From Aeromicrobium duanguangcaii (GTDB lineage Bacteria; Actinomycetota; Actinomycetes; Propionibacteriales; Nocardioidaceae), in NCBI RefSeq assembly GCF_024508295.1, contig NZ_CP101990.1, positions 124,001-188,000 on the forward strand: a stretch of DNA of 64,000 nt. The letters run 5' to 3'. Under the pieces are notes generated by a model, which made no database searches, had not been told where the DNA came from, and saw nothing but the letters and a program-made list of their open reading frames with translations. Position numbers and translations under genes: made by a program. The first letter of the stretch is position 1. Each line of letters starts with the position of its first letter. This document shows positions 26,369-36,137 of this stretch, in pieces.

Positions 26369-26809
26369 TCAGCGGCCGAAGAACGAACGGAGCAGCACGG
26401 AGGACTCGGGGGCGAGCACCTCGGGCAGGACCTCGGGGCGGTGGTTGAGGCGCCGGTCGCGCACGACGTCCCAGAGGGACCCGACGGCCCCGGCCTTGTC
26501 GTCCCAGGCGCCGAACACGAGGCGGTCGACCCGGGCGGCCACGAGCGCGCCGGCGCACATCGTGCACGGCTCGAGCGATACGACGAGCGTGCAGCCGTCG
26601 AGCCGCCAGCGGCCCAGGTGGCGGGCGGCCTCGCGCAGCGCCACGACCTCGGCGTGACCGGTGGGGTCGGCGTCGCGCTCGCGCACGTTGCGGCCCTCGC
26701 CGATGATCGTGCCGTCGTGCACCACGACCGCACCCACGGGGACGTCGCCGCCGGCCGCGGCTTCGCGGGCCAGCTCGAGCGCCCGCTGCATGAACGGGAC
26801 CCAGGTCAC
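26369..26809 (-). CDS. tadA: tRNA adenosine(34) deaminase
   Basis: A 146-residue zinc deaminase that converts A34 to inosine in the ACG anticodon of tRNA-Arg. Motifs: TGHAEVVAL (His52, proton-shuttling Glu54) and PCTMCAGA (Cys82, Cys85). The GTG at 26809 overlaps the stop of the upstream gene (GTGA). The longer frame further upstream only shadows that gene. The substrate tRNA-Arg(ACG) itself lies in this window at 51770-51845. The tail after the second motif, about 55 residues, is standard in length. Confidence 0.93.
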   Translation of the reverse strand: MTWVPFMQRALELAREAAAGGDVPVGAVVVHDGTIIGEGRNVRERDADPTGHAEVVALREAARHLGRWRLDGCTLVVSLEPCTMCAGALVAARVDRLVFGAWDDKAGAVGSLWDVVRDRRLNHRPEVLPEVLAPESSVLLRSFFGR

Positions 26810-27267
26810 CCGACGATCGCCTCGAACTGGTCGCCGAAGCCGAGCTTGTCGGCCAGGTAGGCGAGCGCCTCGTCGGGGAACAGGTCGTCGTCGTCGCACA
26901 GCAGCCCCAGCTCGACCGACGCCAGGCCCAGGTCGCTGACGATCTCGAGATCGCCGACGGGCACGGGCTCCTCGTCACCGTCGGGCGCGTCGACCAGCTC
27001 GGCCAGGTCCACGGCGATCGACCAGTCCCACGCCGCGGTGGCGTCCGAGAGCAGGGCGCGCACGTGGTCGCCGCTGCGGCGCACGATCACGAAGAAGTCG
27101 TCGTTGACCGACGCCATGCCGAGTACGCCGACGTCGGAGGGGAACCGGTTGAGGGCGTCGGAGAAGGCCTCGAAGTCCTCGCCCAGTCGGGCCGGGAGTT
27201 CGACCACGGTCCACGCCCCGTCGTCGCGGTACGCGGCGATCACGAAGTCCACATCGTCCTCGGCCAC
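26806..27267 (-). CDS. tRNA adenosine deaminase-associated protein
   Basis: A 153-residue acidic protein (MAEDDVDFVIAAYRDDG, with DDDDLFPDEALAYLADKLGFGD near the C-terminus). It is the usual upstream partner of actinobacterial tadA and is named for that position only; no catalytic role is known. The stop overlaps the tadA GTG. The GTG at 27267 lies 46 bases from the divergent upp start, so the two operons share a promoter region. Confidence 0.82.
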   Translation of the reverse strand: MAEDDVDFVIAAYRDDGAWTVVELPARLGEDFEAFSDALNRFPSDVGVLGMASVNDDFFVIVRRSGDHVRALLSDATAAWDWSIAVDLAELVDAPDGDEEPVPVGDLEIVSDLGLASVELGLLCDDDDLFPDEALAYLADKLGFGDQFEAIVG

Positions 27268-27313
27268 CCTGCGATGGTGACAGACGTCCGCACGCGGCCG
27301 CTACCCTCGACCC

Positions 27314-27955
27314 ATGCGTGTCCATGTCGCCGACCACCCCCTCATCTCCCACAAGCTCTCGGTCCTGCGCGATGCGCGAACCGACTCCCCGACCTTCCGT
27401 CGCCTCACCGAGGAGCTCGTCACGCTGCTGGCGTACGAGGCCACGCGCGAGGTCAGCGTCGAGCCGATCGAGGTCACCACGCCGCTCGTCACGACCGAGG
27501 GTGTGCGCCTCACCAGCCCCGGTCCGCTGGTCGTGCCGATCCTGCGCGCCGGGCTGGGCATGCTCGAGGGCATGCAGCGGCTGCTGCCCACCGCCGAGGT
27601 CGGCTTCCTGGGCATGATCCGCAACGAGGAGACGCTGCAGGCCGAGACCTACACCGAGCGTCTGCCCGATCGCCTCGACGGCCGCCAGTGCTACGTCCTG
27701 GATCCCATGCTGGCCACCGGCGGCACCCTGGCGATGGCGTTCGACTTCCTCGTGCAGCGCGGCGCCAAGGAGATCATCGCGATCACCCTGCTGTCCGCTC
27801 CCGAGGGCATCGAGCGGCTCGAGCGGGATACGGCGCACATCGACGTGCCGATCCAGCTCTTCAGCGCCGGCCTGGACGAGCGCCTCGACGAGAACGGCTA
27901 CATCGTGCCGGGGCTGGGCGACGCCGGGGATCGGCTGTACGGCATCGTCGACTGA
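27314..27955 (+). CDS. upp: uracil phosphoribosyltransferase
   Basis: A 213-residue enzyme of uracil salvage that makes UMP from uracil and PRPP. Signature segments: [30 protein letters not shown], the PRPP loop [10 protein letters not shown], and the C-terminal uracil site [18 protein letters not shown] lies six bases before the ATG (probably leaderless). The deaminase gene starts inside the TGATG at the stop, so the two are coupled as a nucleoside/base salvage pair. Confidence 0.95.
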   Translation: MRVHVADHPLISHKLSVLRDARTDSPTFRRLTEELVTLLAYEATREVSVEPIEVTTPLVTTEGVRLTSPGPLVVPILRAGLGMLEGMQRLLPTAEVGFLGMIRNEETLQAETYTERLPDRLDGRQCYVLDPMLATGGTLAMAFDFLVQRGAKEIIAITLLSAPEGIERLERDTAHIDVPIQLFSAGLDERLDENGYIVPGLGDAGDRLYGIVD

Positions 27956-28956
27956 TGCAGGACTTCGTCGCGTCGCTGCCCAAGGCCGAGCTGCACGTCC
28001 ACCACGTGGGCTCAGCCGCACCGGACACCGTGGCGCGGCTGGCGGCGCGGCACCCGGACTCGCCCGTGCCGGCCGATCCCGAGGCGCTGGCCGAGTACTT
28101 CACGTTCACGGACTTCGCGCACTTCATCGAGGTCTACCTCTCGGTCGTCGACCTGCTGCGCACGCCCGAGGACATCTGGATCCTCACCCACGAGGTCGGT
28201 CGTGACCTCGCGGCCCAGAACGTGCGGTACGCCGAGCTGACGATGACGCCGTACACGTCGATCGCGCGGGGGATCGCCGCCGAGGCCTACGTCGAGGCCA
28301 TCGAGGACGCCCGGCGCGCCGTCGAGCGTGACTTCGGCACCGCCCTGCAGTGGATCTTCGACATCCCCGGCGAGTCCGGGCTGCCGGCGGCCGACGTCAC
28401 CCTCGACACGGCGCTGCGCCTGCAGCCCGACGCCCTGGTGGGCTTCGGGCTGGGCGGACCCGAGATCGGCGTGCCCCGGCCGCAGTTCGCGCCGCACTTC
28501 GCGGCCGCCCGCGCTGCCGGGCTGCACAGCGTGCCGCACGCCGGCGAGTCGACCGGCCCGCAGTCGATCTGGGACAGCATCGACGGCCTCGGCGCCGAGC
28601 GCATCGGTCACGGCATCGCGGCCGCGCAGGACCCCGCGTTGATGAAGCGCCTCGTCGCCGACGGGATCGTGCTGGAGGTGTGCCCCACGTCGAACGTGCG
28701 CACGCGCTCGGTGGCCTCGCTGGAGGAGCACCCGCTGCCGACGCTCGTCGAGGCCGGGGTGACCGTCACGATCAACTCCGACGACCCGCCGATGTTCGGC
28801 ACCACGCTCAACGCCGAGTACGAGATCGCCGCCGAGCTGCTCGGGCTCGATGAGGCAGGACTCCGGGCGCTGGCGACGGCCGCGGTCGACGCCAGCTTCG
28901 CTCCCGACGACCTGAAGTCCTGGCTGCGCGCCGAGATCGAGTCCGTCAGCAGCTGA
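27955..28956 (+). CDS. adenosine deaminase family protein
   Basis: A 333-residue amidohydrolase-fold deaminase. Metal and active-site motifs: AELHVHHVGS (His14, His16), VPHAGES, RIGHG, CPTSNV and NSDDPPMF. It is coupled to upp (ATG overlaps the TGA), which fits purine and pyrimidine salvage. The HVHHVGS form differs from the HVHLDG form of classical Add and is common in actinobacteria. Some such enzymes deaminate aminodeoxyfutalosine in menaquinone synthesis, so the substrate should be treated as adenosine-like and unproven. It ends at a strong bidirectional terminator. Confidence 0.8.
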   Translation: MQDFVASLPKAELHVHHVGSAAPDTVARLAARHPDSPVPADPEALAEYFTFTDFAHFIEVYLSVVDLLRTPEDIWILTHEVGRDLAAQNVRYAELTMTPYTSIARGIAAEAYVEAIEDARRAVERDFGTALQWIFDIPGESGLPAADVTLDTALRLQPDALVGFGLGGPEIGVPRPQFAPHFAAARAAGLHSVPHAGESTGPQSIWDSIDGLGAERIGHGIAAAQDPALMKRLVADGIVLEVCPTSNVRTRSVASLEEHPLPTLVEAGVTVTINSDDPPMFGTTLNAEYEIAAELLGLDEAGLRALATAAVDASFAPDDLKSWLRAEIESVSS

Positions 28957-28961
28957 AATGC

Positions 28962-29003
28962 AGCGATGCGCACCTTTTCCGCTCGGAAAGGGTGCGCATC
29001 GCT
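28962..29003. terminator. bidirectional terminator
   Basis: A 13-bp perfect stem (28962-28974 with 28991-29003) is extended by a T/A-rich inner stem to 19 pairs around a GCTC loop. It lies between the convergent stops of the deaminase and pntB. Confidence 0.85.
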
Positions 29004-29034
29004 ACACATCTCGCCCGCCGGGGGCGGGCCGTTC

Positions 29035-30423
29035 TCAGAGGGCCTTGATGATGTCCTCGACCCGGTCCTTCGCGTCGCCGAACAGCATCTGGCTGTTCTC
29101 GCGGAAGAACAGCGGGTTCTGGACGCCCGCGTAGCCGGCGGCCATCGAGCGCTTGAACACGATGACGTTCTTGGCCTCCCAGACGTGCAGGACCGGCATG
29201 CCCGCGATGGGCGAGGTCGGGTCCTCCGAGGCGGCCGGGTTGACCGTGTCGTTCGCGCCGATGACCAGCACGACGTCGGTGTCGGCGAGGTCGTCGTTGA
29301 TCTCGTCCATCTCCAGGACGATGTCGTACGGGACCTTGGCCTCGGCCAGCAGCACGTTCATGTGCCCGGGCAGGCGACCGGCGACGGGGTGGATGCCGAA
29401 GCGGACGTCGACGCCCTTCTCGCGCAGGCGGCTCGTCAGGTCCGCGACCGGGTACTGCGCCTGGGCGACGGCCATGCCGTAGCCGGGCGTGATGACGACG
29501 GACTTGGCGTCCGACAGCATCTCGGCGACGGCCTCGGCGGTGGTCTCGCGGTGCTCGCCGTAGTCGGTGTCGTCCGACGGTCCGGCCTCGATGCCGAAGC
29601 CGCCCGCGATCACGGAGATGAACGAGCGGTTCATCGCCTTGCACATGATGTACGACAGGTAGGCGCCCGAGGAGCCCACGAGGGCGCCGGTGATGATCAG
29701 CAGGTCGTTGCCGAGCAGGAAGCCCGACGCGGCCGCGGCCCAACCGGAGTAGCTGTTCAGCATCGACACGACGACCGGCATGTCGCCGCCGCCGATCGAG
29801 GCCACGAGGTGCCAGCCCAGGGCGAGCGCGACGATCGTGACGGCGATCAGCAGCCACAGGGACGGGTTGATGACGAACGCGATCGTCAGGATGACGAACA
29901 GCACCAGCGCGCCGAGGTTGATCCAGTTCTTGCCCGGCAGCACCAGCGGGGCGCTCTTCATGCGGGCGCTCAGCTTGAGGAAGGCCACGATCGATCCGGT
30001 GAGCGTCACCGCGCCGATGAACACGCCGATGAAGATCTCGGCGTTGTGGATGTCCTCGAGGGACTGGGTCGCGAAGTCGCCGTGCGCGAGGTAGCCGTTC
30101 CAGCCCACCAGCACGGCGGCCAGGCCGACGAACGAGTGCAGCAGGGCGATCAGCTCGGGCATGCCGGTCATCTCGACGAGCCGGGCGCGCCACAGGCCGA
30201 TCGCGGCGCCGATGACCATGGCGACGATCAGCAGCACGAGGCCGATGCCGGGCTCACCGTCGACGACCAGGATGAACGTCGCGATGAGCGCGATCGCCAT
30301 GCCCGAGATGCCGAACGCGACACCGCGGCGGGCCGTCTCGTGCTTGCTCAGGCCGGCGAGGCTGAGGATGAACAGCAGCGCCGCGACGAGGTACGCGGCA
30401 TTGGCCAGGGAGGAGGCAGTCAC
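29035..30423 (-). CDS. pntB: NAD(P) transhydrogenase subunit beta
   Basis: A 462-residue subunit of the proton-pumping transhydrogenase. About nine membrane helices (to residue 260) are followed by the NADP-binding domain III ([54 protein letters not shown]). It moves hydride between NADH and NADP with proton flow. The GTG start lies 12 bases after the pntA stop; the two form one operon. Confidence 0.95.
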   Translation of the reverse strand: MTASSLANAAYLVAALLFILSLAGLSKHETARRGVAFGISGMAIALIATFILVVDGEPGIGLVLLIVAMVIGAAIGLWRARLVEMTGMPELIALLHSFVGLAAVLVGWNGYLAHGDFATQSLEDIHNAEIFIGVFIGAVTLTGSIVAFLKLSARMKSAPLVLPGKNWINLGALVLFVILTIAFVINPSLWLLIAVTIVALALGWHLVASIGGGDMPVVVSMLNSYSGWAAAASGFLLGNDLLIITGALVGSSGAYLSYIMCKAMNRSFISVIAGGFGIEAGPSDDTDYGEHRETTAEAVAEMLSDAKSVVITPGYGMAVAQAQYPVADLTSRLREKGVDVRFGIHPVAGRLPGHMNVLLAEAKVPYDIVLEMDEINDDLADTDVVLVIGANDTVNPAASEDPTSPIAGMPVLHVWEAKNVIVFKRSMAAGYAGVQNPLFFRENSQMLFGDAKDRVEDIIKAL

Positions 30424-30434
30424 GGATCAGCCCT

Positions 30435-32003
30435 TCACTTCGAGAACATGCTGAGCATGCGTCGGGTCACGGCGAAACCGCCGAAGACGTTGATGCTGGC
30501 GACGAGCACGGCGACGAAGGCCAGGGCGCGGATCACCGCGTCGGAATCGCCGATCTGGAGCATGGCCCCGACCACGATGATGCCGCTGATCGCGTTGGTG
30601 ACGCTCATCAACGGCGTGTGCAGCGCGTGGTGGACGTTGCCGATCACGTAATAGCCGATCACGATCGACAGCGCGAGCACGGTGAAGTGCTGCGGCAGCT
30701 GCCCGGGCGCGTTGGCCAGGATCCACAGGAACGCGAGCACGCCGACGGCGATCGCGCCGACCTTGACCGCCGGGTTGACGGGCTTCTTGGGCTCGGGAGC
30801 CGGAGCCGGCTCGGCGGCGGCCACGGGGGCCGGCGCGGCCGACACCTGGACCGGCGGCGGGGGCCACGTCTTCTCGCCGTCGCGCACGACGGTGACGCCG
30901 CGCTGGACGACGTCGTCGAAGTCCAGGACGATCTGGCCGTCCTTACCCGGGGTCAGCAGCTTCATCAGGTTCACCAGGTTGGTGCCGTAGAGCTGCGAGG
31001 CCTGGGTGGGCAGGCGCCCGGCCAGGTCGGTGTAGCCCAGGATCGTGACGCCGTTGTCGGTGACGACCTTCTGGCCGGCGACCGAGCCCTCGACGTTGCC
31101 ACCCTGTGCGGCCGCCATGTCGACGATGACGCTGCCGGCCTTCATGGTGGCCACGTCTGCGGCGGTGATCAGGCGGGGCGCGGGGCGGCCCGGGATCAGC
31201 GCGGTCGTGACGATGATGTCGACGTCGGCGGCCTGCTCGGAGTAGATCTCGGCGGCGCGCTTGTCGTAGGCCTCGCTGGTGGCCTTGGCATAGCCGTCGG
31301 AGGAGACCTCCTTGTCCTCGTCGGGCACGACGACCTCGAGGTACTCGCCACCGATCGACTTGACCTGGTCGGCGACCTCGGGACGCGGGTCCGTGGCGCG
31401 CACGATGGCGCCGAGGCTGGAGGCGGCGCCGATCGCGGCGAGGCCGGCGACGCCGGCGCCCGCGACCAGGACCTTGGCCGGCGGGACCTTGCCCGCGGCG
31501 GTGACCTGGCCGGTGAAGAAGCGGCCGAACTCGTGCGCAGCCTCGATGACGGCGCGGTAGCCGGCGATGTTGGCCATCGAGGACAGGACGTCCATCGACT
31601 GGGCACGGGAGATGCGCGGGACCGCGTCCATCGCCATGACCGTGATGGGTCGCGAGGCCAGCGTGTCGACCAGCTTCGGGTTCAGGCCCGGGCTGATCAT
31701 GCTGATGAGCGTCGCGCCGTCGAGCATGAGGGCGATCTCGATCTCGGTGGGGGCGTTGACCTTGAAGATCACGTCGCTGGCCCACGTGTCGGGCTTGTCG
31801 CTGATCGTCGCGCCGGCGGCCTCGTAGGCGGCGTCGGTGAAGCTCGATGCCTCGCCGGCGCCGTGCTCGACGGTGACGAGATAACCGAGGTCGATCAGCT
31901 GCTTCACGGTCGCCGGCGTCGCGGCGACACGAGTCTCACCGGGGGCGGATTCCTTGACGACGCCGATCCGCATCGAGCCGAGCTCGGGTGGAGGGGTGCT
32001 CAT
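30435..32003 (-). CDS. pntA: NAD(P) transhydrogenase subunit alpha
   Basis: A 522-residue full-length alpha subunit: NAD-binding domain I ([20 protein letters not shown], dinucleotide fold with [31 protein letters not shown]) plus a Pro/Ala linker and a C-terminal membrane part with three to four helices. The fused form is like E. coli PntA, not the split PntAA/PntAB form. I use the ATG at 32003, with TATCCT seven bases ahead (leaderless); MRIG twelve codons in (31974) is the alternative. It is divergent from the SDR gene with shared control sequences. Confidence 0.93.
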   Translation of the reverse strand: MSTPPPELGSMRIGVVKESAPGETRVAATPATVKQLIDLGYLVTVEHGAGEASSFTDAAYEAAGATISDKPDTWASDVIFKVNAPTEIEIALMLDGATLISMISPGLNPKLVDTLASRPITVMAMDAVPRISRAQSMDVLSSMANIAGYRAVIEAAHEFGRFFTGQVTAAGKVPPAKVLVAGAGVAGLAAIGAASSLGAIVRATDPRPEVADQVKSIGGEYLEVVVPDEDKEVSSDGYAKATSEAYDKRAAEIYSEQAADVDIIVTTALIPGRPAPRLITAADVATMKAGSVIVDMAAAQGGNVEGSVAGQKVVTDNGVTILGYTDLAGRLPTQASQLYGTNLVNLMKLLTPGKDGQIVLDFDDVVQRGVTVVRDGEKTWPPPPVQVSAAPAPVAAAEPAPAPEPKKPVNPAVKVGAIAVGVLAFLWILANAPGQLPQHFTVLALSIVIGYYVIGNVHHALHTPLMSVTNAISGIIVVGAMLQIGDSDAVIRALAFVAVLVASINVFGGFAVTRRMLSMFSK

Positions 32004-32093
32004 CTCGCAGAGGATAGCCCGCCCGGATTCCCCCTTGACCATGAGGTACGTCACGTGAGCACCGGGCTCCGTGATCCGCGTGGGAACGGCACC

Positions 32094-32139
32094 GAATGTG
32101 ACATCGCGGGTGACACATTCCACATACCGGCGGTATCTT
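32094..32139 (+). promoter_or_regulatory. inverted repeats and -10 box of the SDR gene
   Basis: GAATGTG-N13-CACATTC (32094-32100 with 32114-32120) and the smaller palindrome ATACC-GGC-GGTAT (32124-32136) lie in the 141-base gap between pntA and the SDR gene. The second overlaps the -10 TATCTT (32134-32139), which is six bases from the ATG. Both look like repressor sites; the protein is not known. Confidence 0.5.
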
Positions 32140-32145
32140 GACGCC

Positions 32146-33036
32146 ATGTCCTCTCTGAAGCCCCAGCACTTCGCCGGCAAGGTCGCCCTCATCACCGGGG
32201 CGGCTCGCGGCATCGGTGCAGCCGTCGCCCGCGCCTACGTGTCCCATGGCGGGCGCGTCGCGCTCGTCGGCCTCGAGCCCGATCTGCTGGCCTCGCTCAG
32301 CGACGAGCTGGGCGAGTCGGCCGCCTGGTGGGAGGCCGACGTCCGCAGCAGCGAGGAGGTCAAGGCCGCGATCGACGCCGCGGCCACGTACTTCGGCCGC
32401 CTCGACCACGTCGTCGCGAACGCCGGCATCGCGTCGTACGGCACGGTGCGTCAGATCGAGGACGCCGCCTTCGAGCGCGTCATCGACGTCAACCTCAACG
32501 GGGTCTTCCGCACGGCCAAGTACGCCATCCCGCACCTGGAGCGCACGAAGGGCTACCTCCTGGTGGTCTCGTCGCTGGCGGCGTTCTCCAACATCGCCGG
32601 CCTGAGCGCCTACGCGGCCAGCAAGGCCGGCAACGAGGCGCTGGGCATCGCCATGCGGCAGGAGGTCGCGCACCTGGGCATCAAGGTCGGCCTGTGCCAT
32701 CCCTCGTGGATCGACACCGACATCGTTCGCAACGCCGAGGCCGACCTGCCGTCCTTCAAGGCGATCCGGACCAAGCTGCCCTACCCGGCCAACACGACTA
32801 CCGACGTTGAGACCTGTGCGGAGAAGATCCTCATCGGCCTGGCGAAGCGCAAGAGCCGGGTCTACGTGCCGAAGGCCGTGCTGCTGGCGAACTGGACCAA
32901 GGCGTTCGTGAACTCGCCGGCCACCACGCCCTACGTGCGGCTGCTGACCCGCAAGACGGTGCCGGCCATGGAGGCCGAGGTGGACGCGCTGGGCCGTTTC
33001 CACCACGCCCACACGCCGGTCACCGACCAGAAATAG
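32146..33036 (+). CDS. short-chain dehydrogenase/reductase
   Basis: A 296-residue classical SDR. Cofactor loop TGAARGIG (about residue 17), NAG at about 90, catalytic Ser in VVSSLAAF and YAASK with Tyr and Lys, then [10 protein letters not shown] longer C-terminus than usual (from about residue 250) may act in membrane or dimer contacts. Such extended SDRs act on sterols, fatty acyls or similar hydrophobic alcohols, but the substrate is not evident. It is probably leaderless and under the inverted repeats just upstream. Confidence 0.85.
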   Translation: MSSLKPQHFAGKVALITGAARGIGAAVARAYVSHGGRVALVGLEPDLLASLSDELGESAAWWEADVRSSEEVKAAIDAAATYFGRLDHVVANAGIASYGTVRQIEDAAFERVIDVNLNGVFRTAKYAIPHLERTKGYLLVVSSLAAFSNIAGLSAYAASKAGNEALGIAMRQEVAHLGIKVGLCHPSWIDTDIVRNAEADLPSFKAIRTKLPYPANTTTDVETCAEKILIGLAKRKSRVYVPKAVLLANWTKAFVNSPATTPYVRLLTRKTVPAMEAEVDALGRFHHAHTPVTDQK

Positions 33037-33037
33037 G

Positions 33038-33697
33038 TCAGTCGCCGTCGGTCTGGACCGACGCGGCCAGCGACACCATGTGGCCGATCCGGGCGATCTC
33101 CGAGGGGAGGAACTCGGGTCCGCCGTGGCGACCCACGGCCACGAAGAACCGGGCGCCCGAGCGCGTCACGGCCGGCGACCCCGCCAGGACCGTGGAGTCC
33201 CAGGCGGCTACGTCCGGCAGCGGGCTCGCGTGCTCGACGGACAGCCACGCGTCGCAGTCGGGAAGGATCATCGGGGCGGCGGACGAACCGTGCAGCAGCT
33301 GCGCGCCGTCCTCTCCAGGAGTGATCGCGAGCGCCCAGTCGGTGCGGAACGTCGACGGGATGACCTCGATCAGGCGGGCGATGGCCTGATCGGGCTCGTT
33401 CGTGAACGCCTCGACGGCCTCGAGGTCCATGCTGAGGTTGGCCCCCGCGTTGTACCGGCTGATCCAGTGGACGTGGACCCCCTCGAGGCCCTGACACGCC
33501 GTGATGAGCGCATCCGGCATGACCGTGTGGGGCAGTTCGAGGAGCACGTCATCGACCGCGACGCCGTCGGGTCGGTGCTCGACGATCTCGATCGCCTCGA
33601 TGTCGGCTCCGGCGCCACCGAGAGCCGTCGCGAGTGCGCCGAGGGAGCCCGGGACGTCAGGAAGCTCGACGCGCAGCAGAAACGCCATGGCCGTCAT
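33038..33697 (-). CDS. ACT-domain amino-acid-binding regulator
   Basis: A protein of about 219 residues with an N-terminal ACT domain (LLRVELPDVPGSLGALATALGGAGADIEAIEIVEHRPDG split over residues 6-45) and a second part with no family I can name (GEDGAQLLHGSSAAPMILPD). ACT domains bind amino acids to control enzymes or transport. Starts at 33697 (MTAMAF) and 33688 (MAF) are both possible; no clear ribosome site is seen. It converges tail to tail with the SDR gene, one base apart. Confidence 0.7.
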   Translation of the reverse strand: MTAMAFLLRVELPDVPGSLGALATALGGAGADIEAIEIVEHRPDGVAVDDVLLELPHTVMPDALITACQGLEGVHVHWISRYNAGANLSMDLEAVEAFTNEPDQAIARLIEVIPSTFRTDWALAITPGEDGAQLLHGSSAAPMILPDCDAWLSVEHASPLPDVAAWDSTVLAGSPAVTRSGARFFVAVGRHGGPEFLPSEIARIGHMVSLAASVQTDGD

Positions 33698-33776
33698 TGT
33701 TCCGTGTCCGGATTGCGAGGAGGTAACGCGGTCCACCGACGCGTCGCCGGCCCACCGACGCCCTAGGCTGGCGCAC

Positions 33777-34499
33777 GTGGTCGAGCACGCGCGCGGAACC
33801 GAGGGATTGCGAGTCGTCGGGTCGTCCCAGCTGCTGGCTGAGCCGCCCATCCGGATGCTGGGCGATCTGCTGGTCCGCGGTGGCGTCACCCGGGTCGGCG
33901 CGTTCACGAGCCTGGCCCACGGCATCGAGTCACAGTCGGCCACGATCGGTCGCTACTGCGAGTTCGCGCCCGACGTCCTGATCGGGGCGACCGGACATCC
34001 GCTGACCTGGCTGGGGGTGAACTCCTTCCAGTACAAGGCGGCGACCTGGGGGTGGCACCCGTCGGCCGACCGCTCCGAGGTGATCGACCCCGAGGCCGGC
34101 GGCCGGCCGTCGTTCCGCGGCGAGCCGTCCGTCGTCGGCAACGACGTGTGGATCGGTGCCAAGGTCGTGATCCTGCGCGGTGTCACGATCGGCGACGGTG
34201 CCGTCGTGGCGGCCGGAGCGGTGGTGGCCGACGACGTCGCCCCGTACTCGATCGTGGGTGGAGTGCCCGCCCGCCCGATCCGCGACCGGGTCGATCCGCA
34301 GACCCGCGAGCGGCTGCAGGAGCTGGCCTGGTGGCGGTTCTCACCGAACCAGCTGGCCGGGGTGGCGTTCGACGACCTGCCCCGCGCGCTGGACCAGTTG
34401 GACGAGCGCGTTCCGGACCTGGAGCCCTACGCGCCGGGCTACGTCCCCATCGAACGACCGGTGGCCGACGGGTCCAAGCGCTCGCGCTGGCGCCGCTGA
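33777..34499 (+). CDS. CatB-type hexapeptide O-acetyltransferase
   Basis: A 240-residue left-handed beta-helix acetyltransferase. The repeats include LGDLLVRGGVTRVGAF, SATIGRYCEFAPDVLIGATGHPLTWL (split here), and VVGNDVWIGAKVVILRGVTIGDGAVVAAGAVV with the loop VVGGVPARPI-like end (IVGGVPARPIRD). The His in GHPLTWL is the candidate catalytic base. Relatives acetylate sugars, chloramphenicol or streptogramins. Here the length and neighbours give no substrate. TAGGCT lies seven bases before the GTG (leaderless). Confidence 0.78.
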   Translation: MVEHARGTEGLRVVGSSQLLAEPPIRMLGDLLVRGGVTRVGAFTSLAHGIESQSATIGRYCEFAPDVLIGATGHPLTWLGVNSFQYKAATWGWHPSADRSEVIDPEAGGRPSFRGEPSVVGNDVWIGAKVVILRGVTIGDGAVVAAGAVVADDVAPYSIVGGVPARPIRDRVDPQTRERLQELAWWRFSPNQLAGVAFDDLPRALDQLDERVPDLEPYAPGYVPIERPVADGSKRSRWRR

Positions 34500-34516
34500 G
34501 GACCGATACTGGCCAG

Positions 34517-35344
34517 ATGCGAGCCATCTGGAAGGGCGCGATCAGTTTCGGGCTGGTCCACGTGCCGGTGAAGGTCTACTCCGCCACCGAGAGCCACGAC
34601 GTGTCGCTGCATCAGGTCCACGACGAGGACGGCGGACGCATCCGCTACGAGCGCCGGTGCGAGATCTGCAAGGAGATCGTGCCCTACAAGCACATCGACA
34701 AGGCCTTCGACGACGGTGAGAAGACGATCGTCCTGACCGACGAGGACCTCAAGTCGCTGCCGGCCGAGCGCAGCCACGAGATCGACGTCGTCGAGTTCGT
34801 GCCCGACGACCAGATCGACGTCCTGCGGCTGGGCAACCCGTACTTCCTCGAGCCGGAGGAGAAGGCGCTCAAGCCGTACTCGCTGCTGCGGCAGGCGCTC
34901 GAGGAGACCGAGCGCACGGCCGTCGTCACCTTCGCCCTGCGCCAGCGCACCCGGCTCGGGGCCCTGCGGGTGCGCGACAACGTGCTCGTCCTGCAGACGC
35001 TGCTGTGGGACGACGAGGTCCGCACCGCCGACTTCCCGGTCCTGGAGAACACCGCGAAGGTGACGCAGAAGGAGCTCGCGATGGCCGGCCAGCTGATCGA
35101 GTCGCTCGCCGGCGACTTCGACGCGAGCCAGTTCACCGACGACTACCAGGAGCAGCTGAAGACGTTGATCGAGGCCAAGCAGAAGGCCGGCGAGGGCATC
35201 GACAGCGAGGCCACCTTCGGCGAGCAGGAGGACGAGGGCGGCGAGGTCGTCGACCTCATGGAGGCCCTCCGGCGCAGCGTCGAGGCCCGCAAGGGCGACG
35301 AGAAGCCGAAGAAGAAGGCGGCGAAGAAGAAGTCCTCGGCCTGA
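34517..35344 (+). CDS. ku: non-homologous end joining protein Ku
   Basis: A 275-residue bacterial Ku. It starts MRAIWKGAISFGLVHVPVKVYSA as in the family and has the ring core (HQVHDEDGGRIRYER, KGYEY-type segment replaced by VPYKHIDKAFDDG) and a Lys-rich C-terminal tail (EKPKKKAAKKKSSA), which binds DNA in other bacteria. It holds broken DNA ends and recruits LigD. GATACT lies six bases before the ATG. LigD is found 790 bases on, with an ANTAR regulator gene between them in opposite orientation. Confidence 0.95.
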   Translation: MRAIWKGAISFGLVHVPVKVYSATESHDVSLHQVHDEDGGRIRYERRCEICKEIVPYKHIDKAFDDGEKTIVLTDEDLKSLPAERSHEIDVVEFVPDDQIDVLRLGNPYFLEPEEKALKPYSLLRQALEETERTAVVTFALRQRTRLGALRVRDNVLVLQTLLWDDEVRTADFPVLENTAKVTQKELAMAGQLIESLAGDFDASQFTDDYQEQLKTLIEAKQKAGEGIDSEATFGEQEDEGGEVVDLMEALRRSVEARKGDEKPKKKAAKKKSSA

Positions 35345-35345
35345 C

Positions 35346-36083
35346 TCAGATCGTCTGGATGTCGCCGTTGGGCATGGCCGGCAGCTCGACCTTGACGGTG
35401 TGCGGGAAGTCGGTCACCGGCAGCTTGCGGTTCTCGACGACCCAGTTCGCGACGGAGTGCAGCTTCTGGTTGTGGTTCTGCGAGTAGCGGCGCAGCACGT
35501 CGAACGCCCGGTCCGCCTCGATGTCGAATCGCTCCATCAAGATGCCCTGCGCCTGGCCGATCACCTTGCGGGCGTCGATGGCGGTGAGCAGTCCTGCCTC
35601 CTGGTGGGCGTTCGCCAGCGCGACCGACGCATGGCGCGCGAAGATCATCGCGGTGGCGAGGTCGTTGCCATCGAAGGCGTTCCGTCGATTCGCGTACAGG
35701 TTCAACGATCCGTAGCGGCGCTCCCGGGTCTCCAGCAGGACGCTCATCGCGCTGTGGATGCCGAGCTCGGCCACGGAGGGACCCCACTGGGGCCACCGGT
35801 CGTCGTTCTCGACGTCGGACGAGAGGAAGCTGCCACCGGACTCGATGGCGTCGAGGCACGGACCCTCGTCGAGCTCGAACTGCAGCTCGTGGGAGCGCGC
35901 GACCCGCGATGAGGTCGACGCCGCGGTCTCGATGCGAGCGCGGCTGTGGACGAGCATGATTCCCGCGTCATTGCAGTCCGCAGCGGTCTTCGCGTACTCG
36001 GTGATGAGATCGACGGTCTTCTCCGTCGTCGGCTGCTGGTGCAGATCGAGAGCGACCTCGGAGAAGAAATCGGGCACGTTCAT
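35346..36083 (-). CDS. GAF-ANTAR RNA-binding regulator
   Basis: A 245-residue protein with an N-terminal GAF domain (residues 20-160: HELQFELDEGPCLDAIESG, SAMSVLLETRERRYGSLNLYA) and a C-terminal ANTAR domain (IDARKVIGQAQGILMERFDI, RAFDVLRRYSQ, about residues 170-230). ANTAR domains bind paired hairpins in mRNA leaders to stop termination, and the GAF domain may bind a small signal molecule. AAGGAG lies seven bases before the ATG. It sits convergent with Ku and divergent from LigD, with the two starts 54 bases apart. I did not find an obvious ANTAR hairpin target here. Confidence 0.85.
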   Translation of the reverse strand: MNVPDFFSEVALDLHQQPTTEKTVDLITEYAKTAADCNDAGIMLVHSRARIETAASTSSRVARSHELQFELDEGPCLDAIESGGSFLSSDVENDDRWPQWGPSVAELGIHSAMSVLLETRERRYGSLNLYANRRNAFDGNDLATAMIFARHASVALANAHQEAGLLTAIDARKVIGQAQGILMERFDIEADRAFDVLRRYSQNHNQKLHSVANWVVENRKLPVTDFPHTVKVELPAMPNGDIQTI

Positions 36084-36137
36084 GCTCGCTCCTTCAGAAT
36101 GTGGAAAGTCAAGCGTACGACGCAGGGGGTGCAGGTC

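Noticed and set aside
26330-26899. Longer tadA frame starting upstream of 26809
   Set aside because: That part overlaps the tadA-associated gene in another frame; the GTGA overlap at 26809 fits the family length.
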